Below, in pieces: positions 56,813 through 64,000 of a stretch of 64,000 nt of DNA. The notes beneath the pieces are model-generated. The model made no database searches. It was not told the origin of the DNA and was given only the letters and a program-made list of their open reading frames with translations. The position numbers and the translations under genes were made by a program. Within the stretch, counting starts at the first letter, position 1. Each line of letters starts with the position of its first letter. Source of the stretch: Bacteroidia bacterium (GTDB lineage: Bacteria > Bacteroidota > Bacteroidia > J057); contig JAUIGE010000019.1 in the NCBI GenBank assembly GCA_030430205.1, positions 1 through 64,000 on the forward strand, given 5' to 3'.

Positions 56813-57691
56813 CTATCTCCTGCCATCATGCACCGTGAAAAAGCGGGAAATCGCAAATCCGAAATGGATATCTCCTTTGAGCCAATCGCCGTCGGTACGT
56901 CGGGCAAAGAGATTGGTGGACATGAATCTCGAATTGGAAAACATCAGTTGGAAAACGTGCCCGCCCGTCTCGATGTCAAAGCCGAGAGAGAGAGAATTGG
57001 TATAGTTGTCATCTACAAAACCTGGCAGCAGGTAGTAATATTCTGCATTGAGGGACATGCCTTTGGAGAGTTTGAAACGTCCTCCTACGCCTATGGAAAA
57101 TGCGTCATTTTCCTCTTCAGCCGTAGGCACGAGGTTCCTGTGAACGACGGTAGGCATCAATTGGAGCGAAAGGCGCTCGCCAAACTTGCGGGCTAAAAGC
57201 AGCTGAAAGCTGTAGTCCATGCGTGAGCTGAAAAAGTTTTGGCGGGTGGTATCAGGGCGTGTGCCCTGGACGGCGGCGCTGGCCAGGCCAGCGACAGAAA
57301 TGGGCATCACTCGCTTGCCTGTGCTCTGGCGCAGGAATTTGACTTTGGCGTAGCCATCGTAGGTCTTGAGCACATTGCTGCGCCCTGCTCCCAGCGTGAA
57401 CCAGGGGGTGACCCCATACTCGCCTCCGATTCTGATGTTGGCCTGATCCAGGCCCCAAAGATCATAAAAGCCAGTATTCAATCGGCCAAAACGATGCGAT
57501 ATCAGCATATTGAACACGCCGTGGGCGGGCAGCTCGATGGTATGCCCTGACACAAGACGCGTCGTCTTGAAGGTGGCGATGGTATAATCAATCGTTTCTT
57601 CCTCTTCACTTTCCAGCAAATCCAATAAATCCTGGGCACTTAGAGAAATGCTTAAGAGCAAAGCGAATAAAAGCAGCAGCGTATGCCTCAT
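56813..57691 (-). CDS. DUF5777 family beta-barrel protein
   Basis: 292 aa with a signal peptide (LLLLFALLLSISLSAQ). Barrel-type alternation throughout: IATFKTTRLVSGHTIELP, GVFNMLISHRFGRLNTG, NIRIGGEYGVTPWFTLGAGR, LSLQLMPTVVHRNL, LNAEYYYLLPGF and a FGFAISRFFTVHDGRR end. It matches the Bacteroidota DUF5777 outer-membrane barrel family, often linked with YceI and cytochrome-type lipoproteins. Function unknown. Its start is 5 bases after the yceI-type stop and its stop 12 bases before the reductase ATG, so it belongs to the operon. Confidence 0.8.
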   Translation of the reverse strand: MRHTLLLLFALLLSISLSAQDLLDLLESEEEETIDYTIATFKTTRLVSGHTIELPAHGVFNMLISHRFGRLNTGFYDLWGLDQANIRIGGEYGVTPWFTLGAGRSNVLKTYDGYAKVKFLRQSTGKRVMPISVAGLASAAVQGTRPDTTRQNFFSSRMDYSFQLLLARKFGERLSLQLMPTVVHRNLVPTAEEENDAFSIGVGGRFKLSKGMSLNAEYYYLLPGFVDDNYTNSLSLGFDIETGGHVFQLMFSNSRFMSTNLFARRTDGDWLKGDIHFGFAISRFFTVHDGRR

Positions 57692-57696
57692 CTTTC

Positions 57697-58254
57697 TTAT
57701 CTGTTGTAGGGTTCGTATTGCATTTTCACCACAACCGTGACAAATTCTGCGATGTTATCTCTGACGACTTTGGGAATGCTGATGTCAAAGTCAGCTACTA
57801 CCAGCTCAAAGGTAGAAACGCCCGTGATTTTACCGTCCTCAACGGTAAGGCTACCTTTAGCTTCCATTTCTTTTTTTACCCCATGAATTTCCATCTCTCC
57901 TTTAATCGTAACCGGGTATTTACCGGGAGTGGAAAAATTCACTTTGTCCAGGTTGGTGATTTTACCATTGAATTTGGACTTGGGAAACTTGTCTGATTCA
58001 ATGTATTTCTCATTGAAGTGCTCCTGCATGGTCGCCTGCTCAAAGTTAAATCCTTTCATCAAAACAGAAAATGCAATGCTGCCATCTTCCGTATCCAACA
58101 TGGAAATAACCTGTTCATTTTTGGCTTCAATGTCCTCCAAAGGCGCCTTAGAGATAAAATCAATGGTACCTGTTTTGGTGAAAAATTTCTGAGCCTGCAA
58201 GCCCATCATCAGGGCGAAGCTCAACAGCAAAAAACTTGTCGTTTGTTTTAACAT
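57697..58254 (-). CDS. YceI family protein
   Basis: 185 aa with signal peptide (TSFLLLSFALMMGLQAQ). The lipocalin-like YceI fold shows IDFISKAPLEDIEAKNEQV, the conserved MQEHFNEKYIESDKFPKSKF core, GEMEIHGVKKEMEAKG and FDISIPKVVRDNIAEFV. YceI proteins bind polyisoprenoid-type lipids in the periplasm; this one may carry a quinone or isoprenoid cofactor in the electron-transfer setting suggested by its neighbours (inference). A seven-unit 7-bp repeat lies between it and the upstream cytochrome gene. Confidence 0.92.
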   Translation of the reverse strand: MLKQTTSFLLLSFALMMGLQAQKFFTKTGTIDFISKAPLEDIEAKNEQVISMLDTEDGSIAFSVLMKGFNFEQATMQEHFNEKYIESDKFPKSKFNGKITNLDKVNFSTPGKYPVTIKGEMEIHGVKKEMEAKGSLTVEDGKITGVSTFELVVADFDISIPKVVRDNIAEFVTVVVKMQYEPYNR

Positions 58255-58276
58255 GGTCTTAAAGTTGTTTTCATTT

Positions 58277-58325
58277 TTTCGTTTTTCTCACTTCCCGCCT
58301 CTCGCTTCCCGCCTCCCGCCTCTCC
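58277..58325. repeat. Seven-unit 7-bp repeat
   Basis: Plus-strand units TTTCGTT, TTTCTCA, CTTCCCG, CCTCTCG, CTTCCCG, CCTCCCG, CCTCTCC. It meets the stop codon of the cytochrome gene (58325-58327) and lies 22 bases before the YceI ATG. Coding strand units are CGGGAAG/CGAGAGG, purine-rich. Confidence 0.8.
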
Positions 58326-58705
58326 TAATTATCCCTGGCACCCGCATCAATCCAGGACTTGATCTTATCAATGTCACATGCATTGATTTTGACCTGGCTG
58401 GGAGGCATGGCAGTAAAGCGATCCTGATGGCTGATGACGCCATAGAGTTTGCCGGTATTGGCGATATCGGCCACGGACTGGTAGTTGTCCAGCAATTGAT
58501 TGCCGGAAGGGAAGTTGCCGGTATGGCAACTCACACAATTGGCTTCCAGGATCGCCTTCACCGTGACCGAGTAGGACACATCCACGGTATCGCAAATGCT
58601 GTTGGGGTCTATGGGATATAAATCCTCTTCATTGTCATAGTAACAGCCTTCCATGCTCAAAAAGGCAATCAGGATAAGCAGGCTACTTAAAATACTGTTT
58701 TTCAT
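58325..58705 (-). CDS. Mono-haem c-type cytochrome lipoprotein (CxxCH)
   Basis: 126 aa from the ATG of MKNSILSSLLILIAFLSMEGC; the Cys at 21 fits a lipoprotein signal. One haem motif, NCVSCHTG, sits in the pattern VKAILEANCVSCH...LLDNYQSVADIANTGKLYGVI, with MPPSQVKI giving a likely axial Met and IKSWIDAGARDN closing the fold. It resembles the Planctomycete-cytochrome/haem-binding repeats common in Bacteroidota. It should face the periplasm or cell surface and carry electrons. A paralogue with a CX4CH motif lies just upstream. Confidence 0.82.
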   Translation of the reverse strand: MKNSILSSLLILIAFLSMEGCYYDNEEDLYPIDPNSICDTVDVSYSVTVKAILEANCVSCHTGNFPSGNQLLDNYQSVADIANTGKLYGVISHQDRFTAMPPSQVKINACDIDKIKSWIDAGARDN

Positions 58706-58764
58706 TCTCGTTTCTTTGTTCTTCAATAAAGGATTCATCTTACATCCTCCGACTTTGCTCAGGA

Positions 58765-58796
58765 CAAATCTACTCATCCGCAAATCTACTCATCCG
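58765..58796. repeat. Two-unit 16-bp repeat between the cytochrome genes
   Basis: CAAATCTACTCATCCG twice, followed by a partial third copy (CACATCTGCTAA) that runs into the stop codon of the CX4CH gene (58805-58807). Confidence 0.85.
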
Positions 58797-58804
58797 CACA
58801 TCTG

Positions 58805-59179
58805 CTAATTATCCTTCGCGCCCTGCTCAATCCACAACCTCACGGTTTCTATCTGGGCAGGAGGCAGCGGGCTGCCCGGAGGCATGACTTCACTGGGACT
58901 GTCTTCGACCAGTTTTTCATATAATTTGCTGCCGTCGGGATTGCCGGCTTTCACATCCGCCGTCTCGATGACCAGCTCATAGCTGCTTAGGTCCACATCT
59001 CCGGCGGCATTTTCGCCAATGTGGCATCCTGCCAGCGCGCAAGTGCTGAGGAGAAATGGCTGAATGTGATTCTTGAAAGAAATCCCTTCCGGCTCAGGCG
59101 CGTCTGGTATGACGGGCTCATGTATACATGCCGTAAAAGTAAAAATTGCAAGGGCAAGGGCCAGAATCAGTTTCCTCAT
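58805..59179 (-). CDS. Cytochrome c-type lipoprotein with CX4CH motif
   Basis: 124 aa from the ATG of MRKLILALALAIFTFTAC; a lipobox (FTAC) marks a lipoprotein. The haem motif reads CALAGCH, four residues between the cysteines instead of two, within SFKNHIQPFLLSTCALAGCH. Other landmarks match its CxxCH neighbour: DLSSYELVIETADVKAGNPDGSKLYEKL, VMPPGSPLPP (axial Met) and VRLWIEQGAKDN. CX4CH motifs bind haem covalently in some multihaem cytochromes, so haem attachment is plausible but not shown. Co-transcribed with its paralogue and the upstream OB-fold gene. Confidence 0.8.
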   Translation of the reverse strand: MRKLILALALAIFTFTACIHEPVIPDAPEPEGISFKNHIQPFLLSTCALAGCHIGENAAGDVDLSSYELVIETADVKAGNPDGSKLYEKLVEDSPSEVMPPGSPLPPAQIETVRLWIEQGAKDN

Positions 59180-59207
59180 TTTCCAATTTCCTAACATTCA
59201 ATTTAGC

Positions 59208-59630
59208 TCAATCAATCAAGGCACAACGGGTCAGGTTCACCTCAAGCAAGTCCATCATTTCTTCCTCCATAAAGCCCGTGCATTCTCCTCTTATGGAAAT
59301 GGCTTGCCCTTCCTGCAAGGTCACAGCCCCCAAAAACGCACAGTTTGCGCCTTCTTTGAGCACCACATTGGTGCCTCCACTTTCCAGGGCTTTCACCTCA
59401 GCCACCGTGCCGGAGAGCTGCACTACCTTACCCAGATACTTCTGGTTGGCCGCAGCATTATCTGCCTGAAACTCCGCCAGAATCTTGGCAGTAGCAAGCG
59501 AAAAATCGGCATCCAAATCCGCCATGTCTTCATGACCTCTTTGGTATTCATAGATACCAAATGCGCCTCCTAAGACTGCCACAACAGCAATTATTGAAAG
59601 GAGTGCTCTGCTTTTTTTCATTTTCATCAT
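59208..59630 (-). CDS. Membrane-anchored OB-fold (tRNA_anti-like) protein
   Basis: 140 aa. One N-terminal helix (ALLSIIAVVAVLGGAFGIY) anchors a soluble domain: ILAEFQADNAAANQKYLGKVVQLSGTVAEVKALE followed by NVVLKEGANCAFLG and ISIRGECTGFMEEEMMDLLEVNLTRCALI. This is the five-stranded tRNA_anti-like OB fold of many Bacteroidota exported proteins. Function unknown; the two Cys (GANCAFL and LTRCALI) could pair. First gene of the six-gene operon, 28 bases before the CX4CH gene. Confidence 0.7.
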   Translation of the reverse strand: MMKMKKSRALLSIIAVVAVLGGAFGIYEYQRGHEDMADLDADFSLATAKILAEFQADNAAANQKYLGKVVQLSGTVAEVKALESGGTNVVLKEGANCAFLGAVTLQEGQAISIRGECTGFMEEEMMDLLEVNLTRCALID

Positions 59631-59733
59631 GCTATATCGTGCTTAATTCTGTATCAAATACGTTGAAATCGCGAAAAAATGAAATACCCTTTTTCTGAAC
59701 AGGGAAGATGCCACTTCCAAAAGGGAGTTTTGG

Positions 59734-60054
59734 CTACTGAACCGGTTGCGGAAACCTTTTCATCACCGTCTCAAAACTGCTGAGTTGATCGCCAAAGCGC
59801 TCTTCCATCGCTCCATCGAGTATGTGGGCATCCTCATCCCAATATTCATATAGATTATGTACCTCCAGGGTATAAAATTGCAGGTTAAAAGTTCGCCTTT
59901 CAGGATCGGGAAGCGGGTCAATGAGTTCTTGCAAGGTAAAGCGAAAAAAATAGGAAGAACTCATCACACGCGGCAGATGGGTCTCCTTAAGCCAGCTAAG
60001 CCACTCCTCAGCCTGAGGATTGTTGATAGAATAAGTGATACTATAAATAATCAT
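59734..60054 (-). CDS. DUF4286 family protein
   Basis: 106 aa, soluble, ferredoxin-like pattern: MIIYSITYSINNPQAEEWLSW, HLPRVMSSSYFFRFTLQELI, FNLQFYTLEVHNLYEYWDEDA, FGDQLSSFETVMK. This is the Bacteroidota DUF4286 family. Function unknown. It stands directly downstream of a response-regulator remnant on the same strand, with nine bases between them. Confidence 0.82.
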   Translation of the reverse strand: MIIYSITYSINNPQAEEWLSWLKETHLPRVMSSSYFFRFTLQELIDPLPDPERRTFNLQFYTLEVHNLYEYWDEDAHILDGAMEERFGDQLSSFETVMKRFPQPVQ

Positions 60055-60063
60055 CCACGCAAA

Positions 60064-60240
60064 TTATTCCATTACAAACTTATATCCTACCCTGTGAAGG
60101 GTAATTATGTAGCGGGGAGCGCTGGGATTGGGTTCAATTTTTTGGCGGAGCCTGGTGATATGTGTGTCTATGGTACGGTCTGAAAAAAGGTAATTGTGGC
60201 CCCAGACATCGCGGGGAAAGCAGGATTGGGGTTCGCTTTT
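60064..60240 (-). pseudogene. Remnant of an OmpR-family response regulator (C-terminal wing)
   Basis: About the last 55 residues of a winged-helix output domain: [20 protein letters not shown], then [20 protein letters not shown] and [12 protein letters not shown], with a proper stop codon. The receiver domain and the first half of the DNA-binding domain are missing. The frame runs on upstream into sequence with no homology to the family, and a perfect palindromic repeat lies about 55 bases beyond the break. A functional product is unlikely. Confidence 0.75.
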
Positions 60241-60295
60241 GACAGGGACGCATCGGCTGGTAATGAAGGAAAAAATCATCACGATGATTTTGGCA

Positions 60296-60325
60296 TATAG
60301 GGACACATTATAATGTGTCCCTATA
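60296..60325. repeat. Perfect 30-bp palindrome
   Basis: The 15-base half TATAGGGACACATTA is followed by its exact complement TAATGTGTCCCTATA. No T-run follows. A related palindrome lies at 63604-63631; both contain ATTATAATGTG at the centre. Confidence 0.9.
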
Positions 60326-60448
60326 GACATTGATATTAAAAATATCAAACAGAAATAGTGAAATCACTAAAATCCTCCAAGACCAGATATTTCTTAATTT
60401 TGACTCGGTAAAAAGTGGACGCTGATTTACGCTGGTTTTTATGGTTCT

Positions 60449-61435
60449 TTATGTTTTAGAAAGTTGAATTTTACCCAAAATCTCCAAGCCAAAGCGCCCT
60501 CCCGCCTCCTGCTTCTCGCCACAATTCACCATCCATTCTCCATGCCTGCCTTTCAACCTGAGCTGGTAGCTATTTCCATGGAAAAGCTGTTCCTGGATAA
60601 AAAAGGCATCTGAATCAGATGAAGCGGTGAGCGCTATCTGCTCGGGGCGGATGCAATAGCTCGCCTCCGCATCCGCATGCGGATGCCCCATCTCCAGCAA
60701 TTGCTGGCCGCTGACGATATTGGCCGCGCCAAAAAGGCGCGCGCTATAGGCATCCCTGGGATGCTGGTAGACTTCCGCGGGTGCGCCTTGCTGCACCAGT
60801 TTTCCCGCTTCGAGGATCGCTACGCGATCTGCCAGGGCGTAGACGTCCTGCACATCGTGGGTCACGAGGATGGCAGCTGTTTGGGTATGTCTCAGCAGAC
60901 GTGCTACGTCTTCCCGCAGCCGCGCTCGGCGCGGGGCGTCGAGCTTGCTGAAGGGCTCGTCAAAGAGCATGAGGCGGGGCCGCGTGGCCAGGGCGCGCGC
61001 CAGCGCGATGCGCTGCTGCTCTCCCCCACTCAGCTCGTGGGGGTAGCGACCGCCGAAGGCGGACAGACCGATCAGCTCCAGCCATTCGGCTGTCTGCTGT
61101 GCCTTTTGGGCTTTCGAAAGCCCCTGGCATCCGCTTTGGATATTTTGGCTGACGGTCATTTTGGGGAAAAGCCAGGCATCCTGGAAGGTCAGGCAAATCG
61201 GCCTTTGCTGAGGGCGGAGGCTCTTTTTTTCATTTGCCAGCAAATCCTTTCCCAATCTTATCTCTCCCTGATCGGGTTTTTCCAGGCCTGCGATCAAGCG
61301 CAGTAAGCTTGTTTTCCCTGAACCACTTTCCCCCAAAACGGCCAAAATTTCATTTTCTGCTACCTCCAGGGAGATGTCAGTCAGGTGAAAATCGCCTTGT
61401 TTCTTGTGGAGCTTTTTGAGCTGGAGCAAAACCAT
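60449..61435 (-). CDS. ABC transporter ATPase (PotA/FbpC-like)
   Basis: 328 aa. Walker A GESGSGKTSL, Q-loop LTFQDAWLFPKMTV, signature ELSGGEQQRIALARALA, Walker B RLMLFDEPFSKLD, H-loop ILVTHD, and the D-loop variant QDVYALADRVAIL. A C-terminal TOBE-like domain (YCIRPEQIAL ... GNSYQLRLKGRHGEWMV) places it with importers of iron(III), polyamine, molybdate or sugars. No permease or binding protein gene is adjacent, so the substrate is unknown and it may serve a distant transporter. Divergent from the T9SS type B gene. Confidence 0.88.
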   Translation of the reverse strand: MVLLQLKKLHKKQGDFHLTDISLEVAENEILAVLGESGSGKTSLLRLIAGLEKPDQGEIRLGKDLLANEKKSLRPQQRPICLTFQDAWLFPKMTVSQNIQSGCQGLSKAQKAQQTAEWLELIGLSAFGGRYPHELSGGEQQRIALARALATRPRLMLFDEPFSKLDAPRRARLREDVARLLRHTQTAAILVTHDVQDVYALADRVAILEAGKLVQQGAPAEVYQHPRDAYSARLFGAANIVSGQQLLEMGHPHADAEASYCIRPEQIALTASSDSDAFFIQEQLFHGNSYQLRLKGRHGEWMVNCGEKQEAGGRFGLEILGKIQLSKT

Positions 61436-61491
61436 CTGACGAAGTTATGGGTTTTTGCGTTACTTTGTCAGTTTTCAAAAAACTCTACAAC

Positions 61492-63594
61492 ATGAGCAAA
61501 AGCATATTTCTCTTCCTTTTTTCCTGCATGATTTTTTCCTTTAGCCTGGGTCAAAAGGAAGCTGTGCATTGGTATTTTGGGCAAGGCGCAGGCCTGGTAT
61601 TCAGAGACGGACCTCCCGCCAGTACCTGGCAGGGCCGGCTCAACAGCCAGGAGGCTTGCGGCGCTATCTGCGATGCAAATGGCAATCTGCTCATGTATTC
61701 CGGCGGAACCATCGTGCTCAATGCTGCGCATGAGATCATGCCCAATGGCAGAGATTTGGGAGGCCATATTTCCTCCACAGAATCCAACCTGATCGTGCCA
61801 GCGCCCCAAAATCCGGGTTTCTATTACCTCTTTACAACAGGAGCCATGGATGAAAATTTTGCTGCGGGCCTGCAGTATTCAGTTATTGACATGAGCATGG
61901 ACAATGGCAAGGGCGATGTGATCGTCAAAAATCAACGCCTCTTTGGGCCGTCAGCAGAGAAACTCGCTGCCATTCCCCATGCAAATGGTATCGACATTTG
62001 GATCATCAGCCATGAATATGATTCGGATGCTTTTCGTGCTTATCTCCTGACTGCCAATGGCATAGAGCCTGCTGTCATCCTCAGCAATGTCGGCAGCAGG
62101 CATACGGGCCTCTTTCCCGCTGCCATGAATGCCATGCATCCCAAAAATGCCGTGGGTGCCATGGCGACTACTTTTGATGGTAAAAAAATTGCGGTTGCGA
62201 TTTTTGAAGATGGCATCATCGAGTTGTTTGATTTTGATGCAGCGACAGGTCGCCTGAGCAATCCCTTGACGATCCCTTTTCTGTCAAAAGTCTATGGTCT
62301 GGCTTTTTCGACTGACAAAAGCAAGCTGTATACCACGGTCCGTCGCCCGGTGGGCGGGATCTATCAATTGGACCTGCAGGCAGGCTCTGCCTCCGATATC
62401 CGCAACAGCGCGGTCTTGCTGGGCCAGCCCGGCGGTGATGGGCCGGGAGCCATCCAGCTCGGACCTGACGGCAAACTCTACATCGCCCGCTGGCGACAAG
62501 ATTTTCTGGCGGTCGTCCACCGCCCCAACCGCAAGGCGCCAGCCTGTGACTTTGTGATGGACGGCATCGCGCTGCGCAGGCAGACGAGTTCTGAATTGGG
62601 TTTACCCATATTTTTGTCTTCCTATCTGCCTGTGCCCCCATTCAATGTCTACAATGCAGAATGTGTTGATAGATCCGTCTTTTTCCAATTTGATGATGCC
62701 GCTGTGGTAAATAGTGTGTTATGGGATTTCGGTGATCCCGGCAGTGGAGGGGATAATATTGCGACGACTCCTACAGCTATTCACCGCTATAAAAATGCGG
62801 GGGTGTATGAGGTTATGCTGGTGCGAACCTACCAGGGAGGGCGGATAGATAGCAGTTTTCGCAGCATCGAGCTCAAGGGCAAACCGACAGTATATCTGGG
62901 CAGAGACACCATCCTGTGCACAGGCGACAGCCTGTTTTTTGACCTGACGCAAAGCGACCCGAATCTGGGTTATATCTGGTCTGATGGCAGCACTTTGCCC
63001 ACTTTCCAGATTGGGAAGGAGGGCAGGTATATCGCCCGCATCAGCAATGAATGTGGGGCGATGAGCGATGACATCATCGTTTCCTATGCGATGCCGCCTG
63101 CAACTCAATTGGGGCCAGACGCAGGGCTATGCCCTGATTCGACTCTTTTGCTTTCTTTTACCCCCCAACGCCTGACCAGCTATATATGGCAGGATGGCAG
63201 CCGCAACGAGGACTTCCTCGTCACTCAGCCCGGCAATTATTCTCTTAAAATTCAAAATGTCTGTGGCAGCCTCACAGATTCTATCCATATCGGCGAGGCC
63301 AATTGTGATTGCGAATTGTTTATTCCCAATGTATTCACGCCCAATGGCGACGACATCAACGATCACTTTTCGCCCGAATATAGCTGCCAGGCCACGAGCT
63401 TTCACCTGCAAATCTTTGACCGATGGGGTCGTGTTGTATTTCTTTCAGAAAGCCAGGAGGATCGCTGGGACGGAAGCTGTAAGCAGGATGCCTGCCCTTC
63501 GGGCGTGTATTTTTACCAACTGGATTTTCAGGGTGATGCGCGGGTCACGGATACGCTGGAAGTGCATCGTGGGGCAGTGAGTTTGTTTCGATAG
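61492..63594 (+). CDS. Secreted T9SS type B (gliding-associated C-terminal domain) protein
   Basis: 700 aa from the ATG of MSKSIFLFLFSCMIFSFSLG (signal peptide). Residues about 20-390 look like a beta-propeller (HWYFGQGAGLVFRDGPP, NPLTIPFLSKVYGLAFSTDKSKLYTT and LGPDGKLYIARWRQDF blades). A PKD domain follows (SVLWDFGDPGSGGDNIATTP), then Ig-like repeats (TVYLGRDTILCTGDSLFFDL and ATQLGPDAGLCPDSTLLLSF). The end (FIPNVFTPNGDDINDHF, DRWGRVVFLSE, WDGSCKQDACPSGVYFYQL) is the CHU_C/type B sorting domain that anchors the protein on the cell surface through PorV-independent T9SS routes. Confidence 0.9.
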   Translation: MSKSIFLFLFSCMIFSFSLGQKEAVHWYFGQGAGLVFRDGPPASTWQGRLNSQEACGAICDANGNLLMYSGGTIVLNAAHEIMPNGRDLGGHISSTESNLIVPAPQNPGFYYLFTTGAMDENFAAGLQYSVIDMSMDNGKGDVIVKNQRLFGPSAEKLAAIPHANGIDIWIISHEYDSDAFRAYLLTANGIEPAVILSNVGSRHTGLFPAAMNAMHPKNAVGAMATTFDGKKIAVAIFEDGIIELFDFDAATGRLSNPLTIPFLSKVYGLAFSTDKSKLYTTVRRPVGGIYQLDLQAGSASDIRNSAVLLGQPGGDGPGAIQLGPDGKLYIARWRQDFLAVVHRPNRKAPACDFVMDGIALRRQTSSELGLPIFLSSYLPVPPFNVYNAECVDRSVFFQFDDAAVVNSVLWDFGDPGSGGDNIATTPTAIHRYKNAGVYEVMLVRTYQGGRIDSSFRSIELKGKPTVYLGRDTILCTGDSLFFDLTQSDPNLGYIWSDGSTLPTFQIGKEGRYIARISNECGAMSDDIIVSYAMPPATQLGPDAGLCPDSTLLLSFTPQRLTSYIWQDGSRNEDFLVTQPGNYSLKIQNVCGSLTDSIHIGEANCDCELFIPNVFTPNGDDINDHFSPEYSCQATSFHLQIFDRWGRVVFLSESQEDRWDGSCKQDACPSGVYFYQLDFQGDARVTDTLEVHRGAVSLFR

Positions 63595-63603
63595 GGGGAC
63601 TTC

Positions 63604-63631
63604 GTAGTGCCATATTATAATGTGGCACTAC
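63604..63631. repeat. Near-perfect 28-bp palindrome
   Basis: GTAGTGCCATATTA followed by TAATGTGGCACTAC, with a single mismatched pair. It contains the stop codon of the DUF6702 gene (63628-63630) and shares its core with the palindrome at 60296. Confidence 0.85.
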
Positions 63632-64000
63632 CAGCGAATTTCTTCCTCAGGAATCCGCCTCGTCAAATTATAATTCTTCAATTTCCCAAAAGCGCGCACG
63701 CGCAGGATATTGGTCTGATCATCGAAGAGCTCGAAGAGCACGGAATTGTGAACAAACAATGTTTTCAGGTTGCATATATCTTCAGCCTCCAGGCTGATCC
63801 AGGTGGCGTCAGCTTCCCGCCTTTTTTCTATAAAAGAAAAGGAGACGGGCCGCCCATTTGCCCTGACATGAAATTCATGTCCCAGGTAGGCACAGATATA
63901 CTCATCTATCTGGGGATGAGGATTTTCTGACTCTTCCAGGCCCGGCTCTTCGGGCGCACCGATCAGACGCAGGGCGTCTTCGAGGTCATTGCTAAACATG
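63628..64000 (-). CDS. DUF6702 family protein (3' part; continues beyond the window)
   Basis: At least 123 residues are visible. The sequence FSNDLEDALRLIGAPE aligns with the middle of DUF6702 proteins (they read IFTDDLEDAL-type there, after an N-terminal KFYVSLTEI segment), so the Met at 63999 is internal and the true start lies outside. Continuing motifs: YICAYLGHEFHVRANGRPVSF, ATWISLEAEDICNLKTL, LFELFDDQTNILRV and a C-terminal NYNLTRRIPEEEIRW. The family is Bacteroidota-typical and usually exported; function unknown. The stop codon lies within a palindromic repeat. Confidence 0.75.
   Translation of the reverse strand, partial: MFSNDLEDALRLIGAPEEPGLEESENPHPQIDEYICAYLGHEFHVRANGRPVSFSFIEKRREADATWISLEAEDICNLKTLFVHNSVLFELFDDQTNILRVRAFGKLKNYNLTRRIPEEEIRW

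Noticed and set aside
60677-61306. 209-residue plus-strand frame opposite the ABC ATPase
   Set aside because: The minus strand carries Walker A, signature and Walker B motifs in order; the plus frame is a shadow.

Overview
The window looks like a chromosomal segment of a Bacteroidota bacterium, probably from the Saprospiria/Chitinophagia side of the phylum (lineage is inference; species is not assignable). Evidence: a SusC/SusD pair; proteins ending in type IX secretion (T9SS) type A and type B sorting domains; phylum-typical families (DUF5606, DUF6913, DUF4286, DUF5777, DUF6702, histone H1-like Hc1); a serine palmitoyltransferase-type enzyme; a split methylmalonyl-CoA mutase; and TAnnTTTG promoter boxes just upstream of several starts. 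No insertion sequence, prophage, CRISPR array or rRNA is visible. There is one tRNA (Gly, GCC).

Layout. 0.3-10 kb: a racemase/CoA-transferase family gene, kdsA, DUF2452, a membrane protein with an M15-like domain, a large M56 (BlaR1-like) metallopeptidase preceded by three palindromic operators, then ligA-DUF6913-dapA. 10-15 kb: histone H1-like gene, serine palmitoyltransferase, M23 peptidase lipoprotein and a T9SS cargo protein. 15-31 kb: one long minus-strand block, mutA - three paralogous sugar dehydrogenase/PKD/T9SS proteins with a membrane glycosyltransferase among them - mutB - mlaE - mlaF. 31-38.5 kb: an A-type Fe-S carrier, SusC/SusD, a TSUP permease and a PD40 propeller protein. 38.5-50 kb: housekeeping genes tatA, gatA, a MltD-like lytic transglycosylase, lon, an esterase, tRNA-Gly, rlmD and lepA. 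50-56 kb: an outer-membrane barrel, a CruF-like carotenoid protein, aspartokinase and two universal stress proteins. 55.7-59.6 kb: a six-gene minus-strand operon (OB-fold protein, two mono-haem lipoproteins, YceI, DUF5777 barrel, PaaE-like reductase). 59.7-64 kb: DUF4286, a response-regulator remnant, an orphan ABC ATPase, a T9SS type B protein and the 3' end of a DUF6702 gene.

The most unusual signal is not a gene. Many same-strand gene pairs are separated by short tandem repeats, mostly with a 7-bp unit, that begin at or within a few bases of the upstream stop codon and end just before the next start. The unit sequence differs from place to place (AAAACCC/GAAACCC, AGAGAAC, AGTAGAG/AAACGAA, CGGGAAG), but the period, the position at the stop codon and the near absence of T on the coding strand recur. 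Loci: 16104, 16908, 37513, 45485, 52764 and 58277, with two-unit versions at 19092 and 38821 and related 13- and 16-bp arrays at 26485 and 58765. These arrays have no stop codons in some frames, so they create false N-terminal extensions of mlaF, the esterase and aspartokinase; starts were chosen here to exclude them. Separate foldback/palindromic elements (1-263, 1454-1649, 3954-4199, 60296-60325, 63604-63631) add a second layer of repeats, and two of them also supply a neighbour's stop codon.
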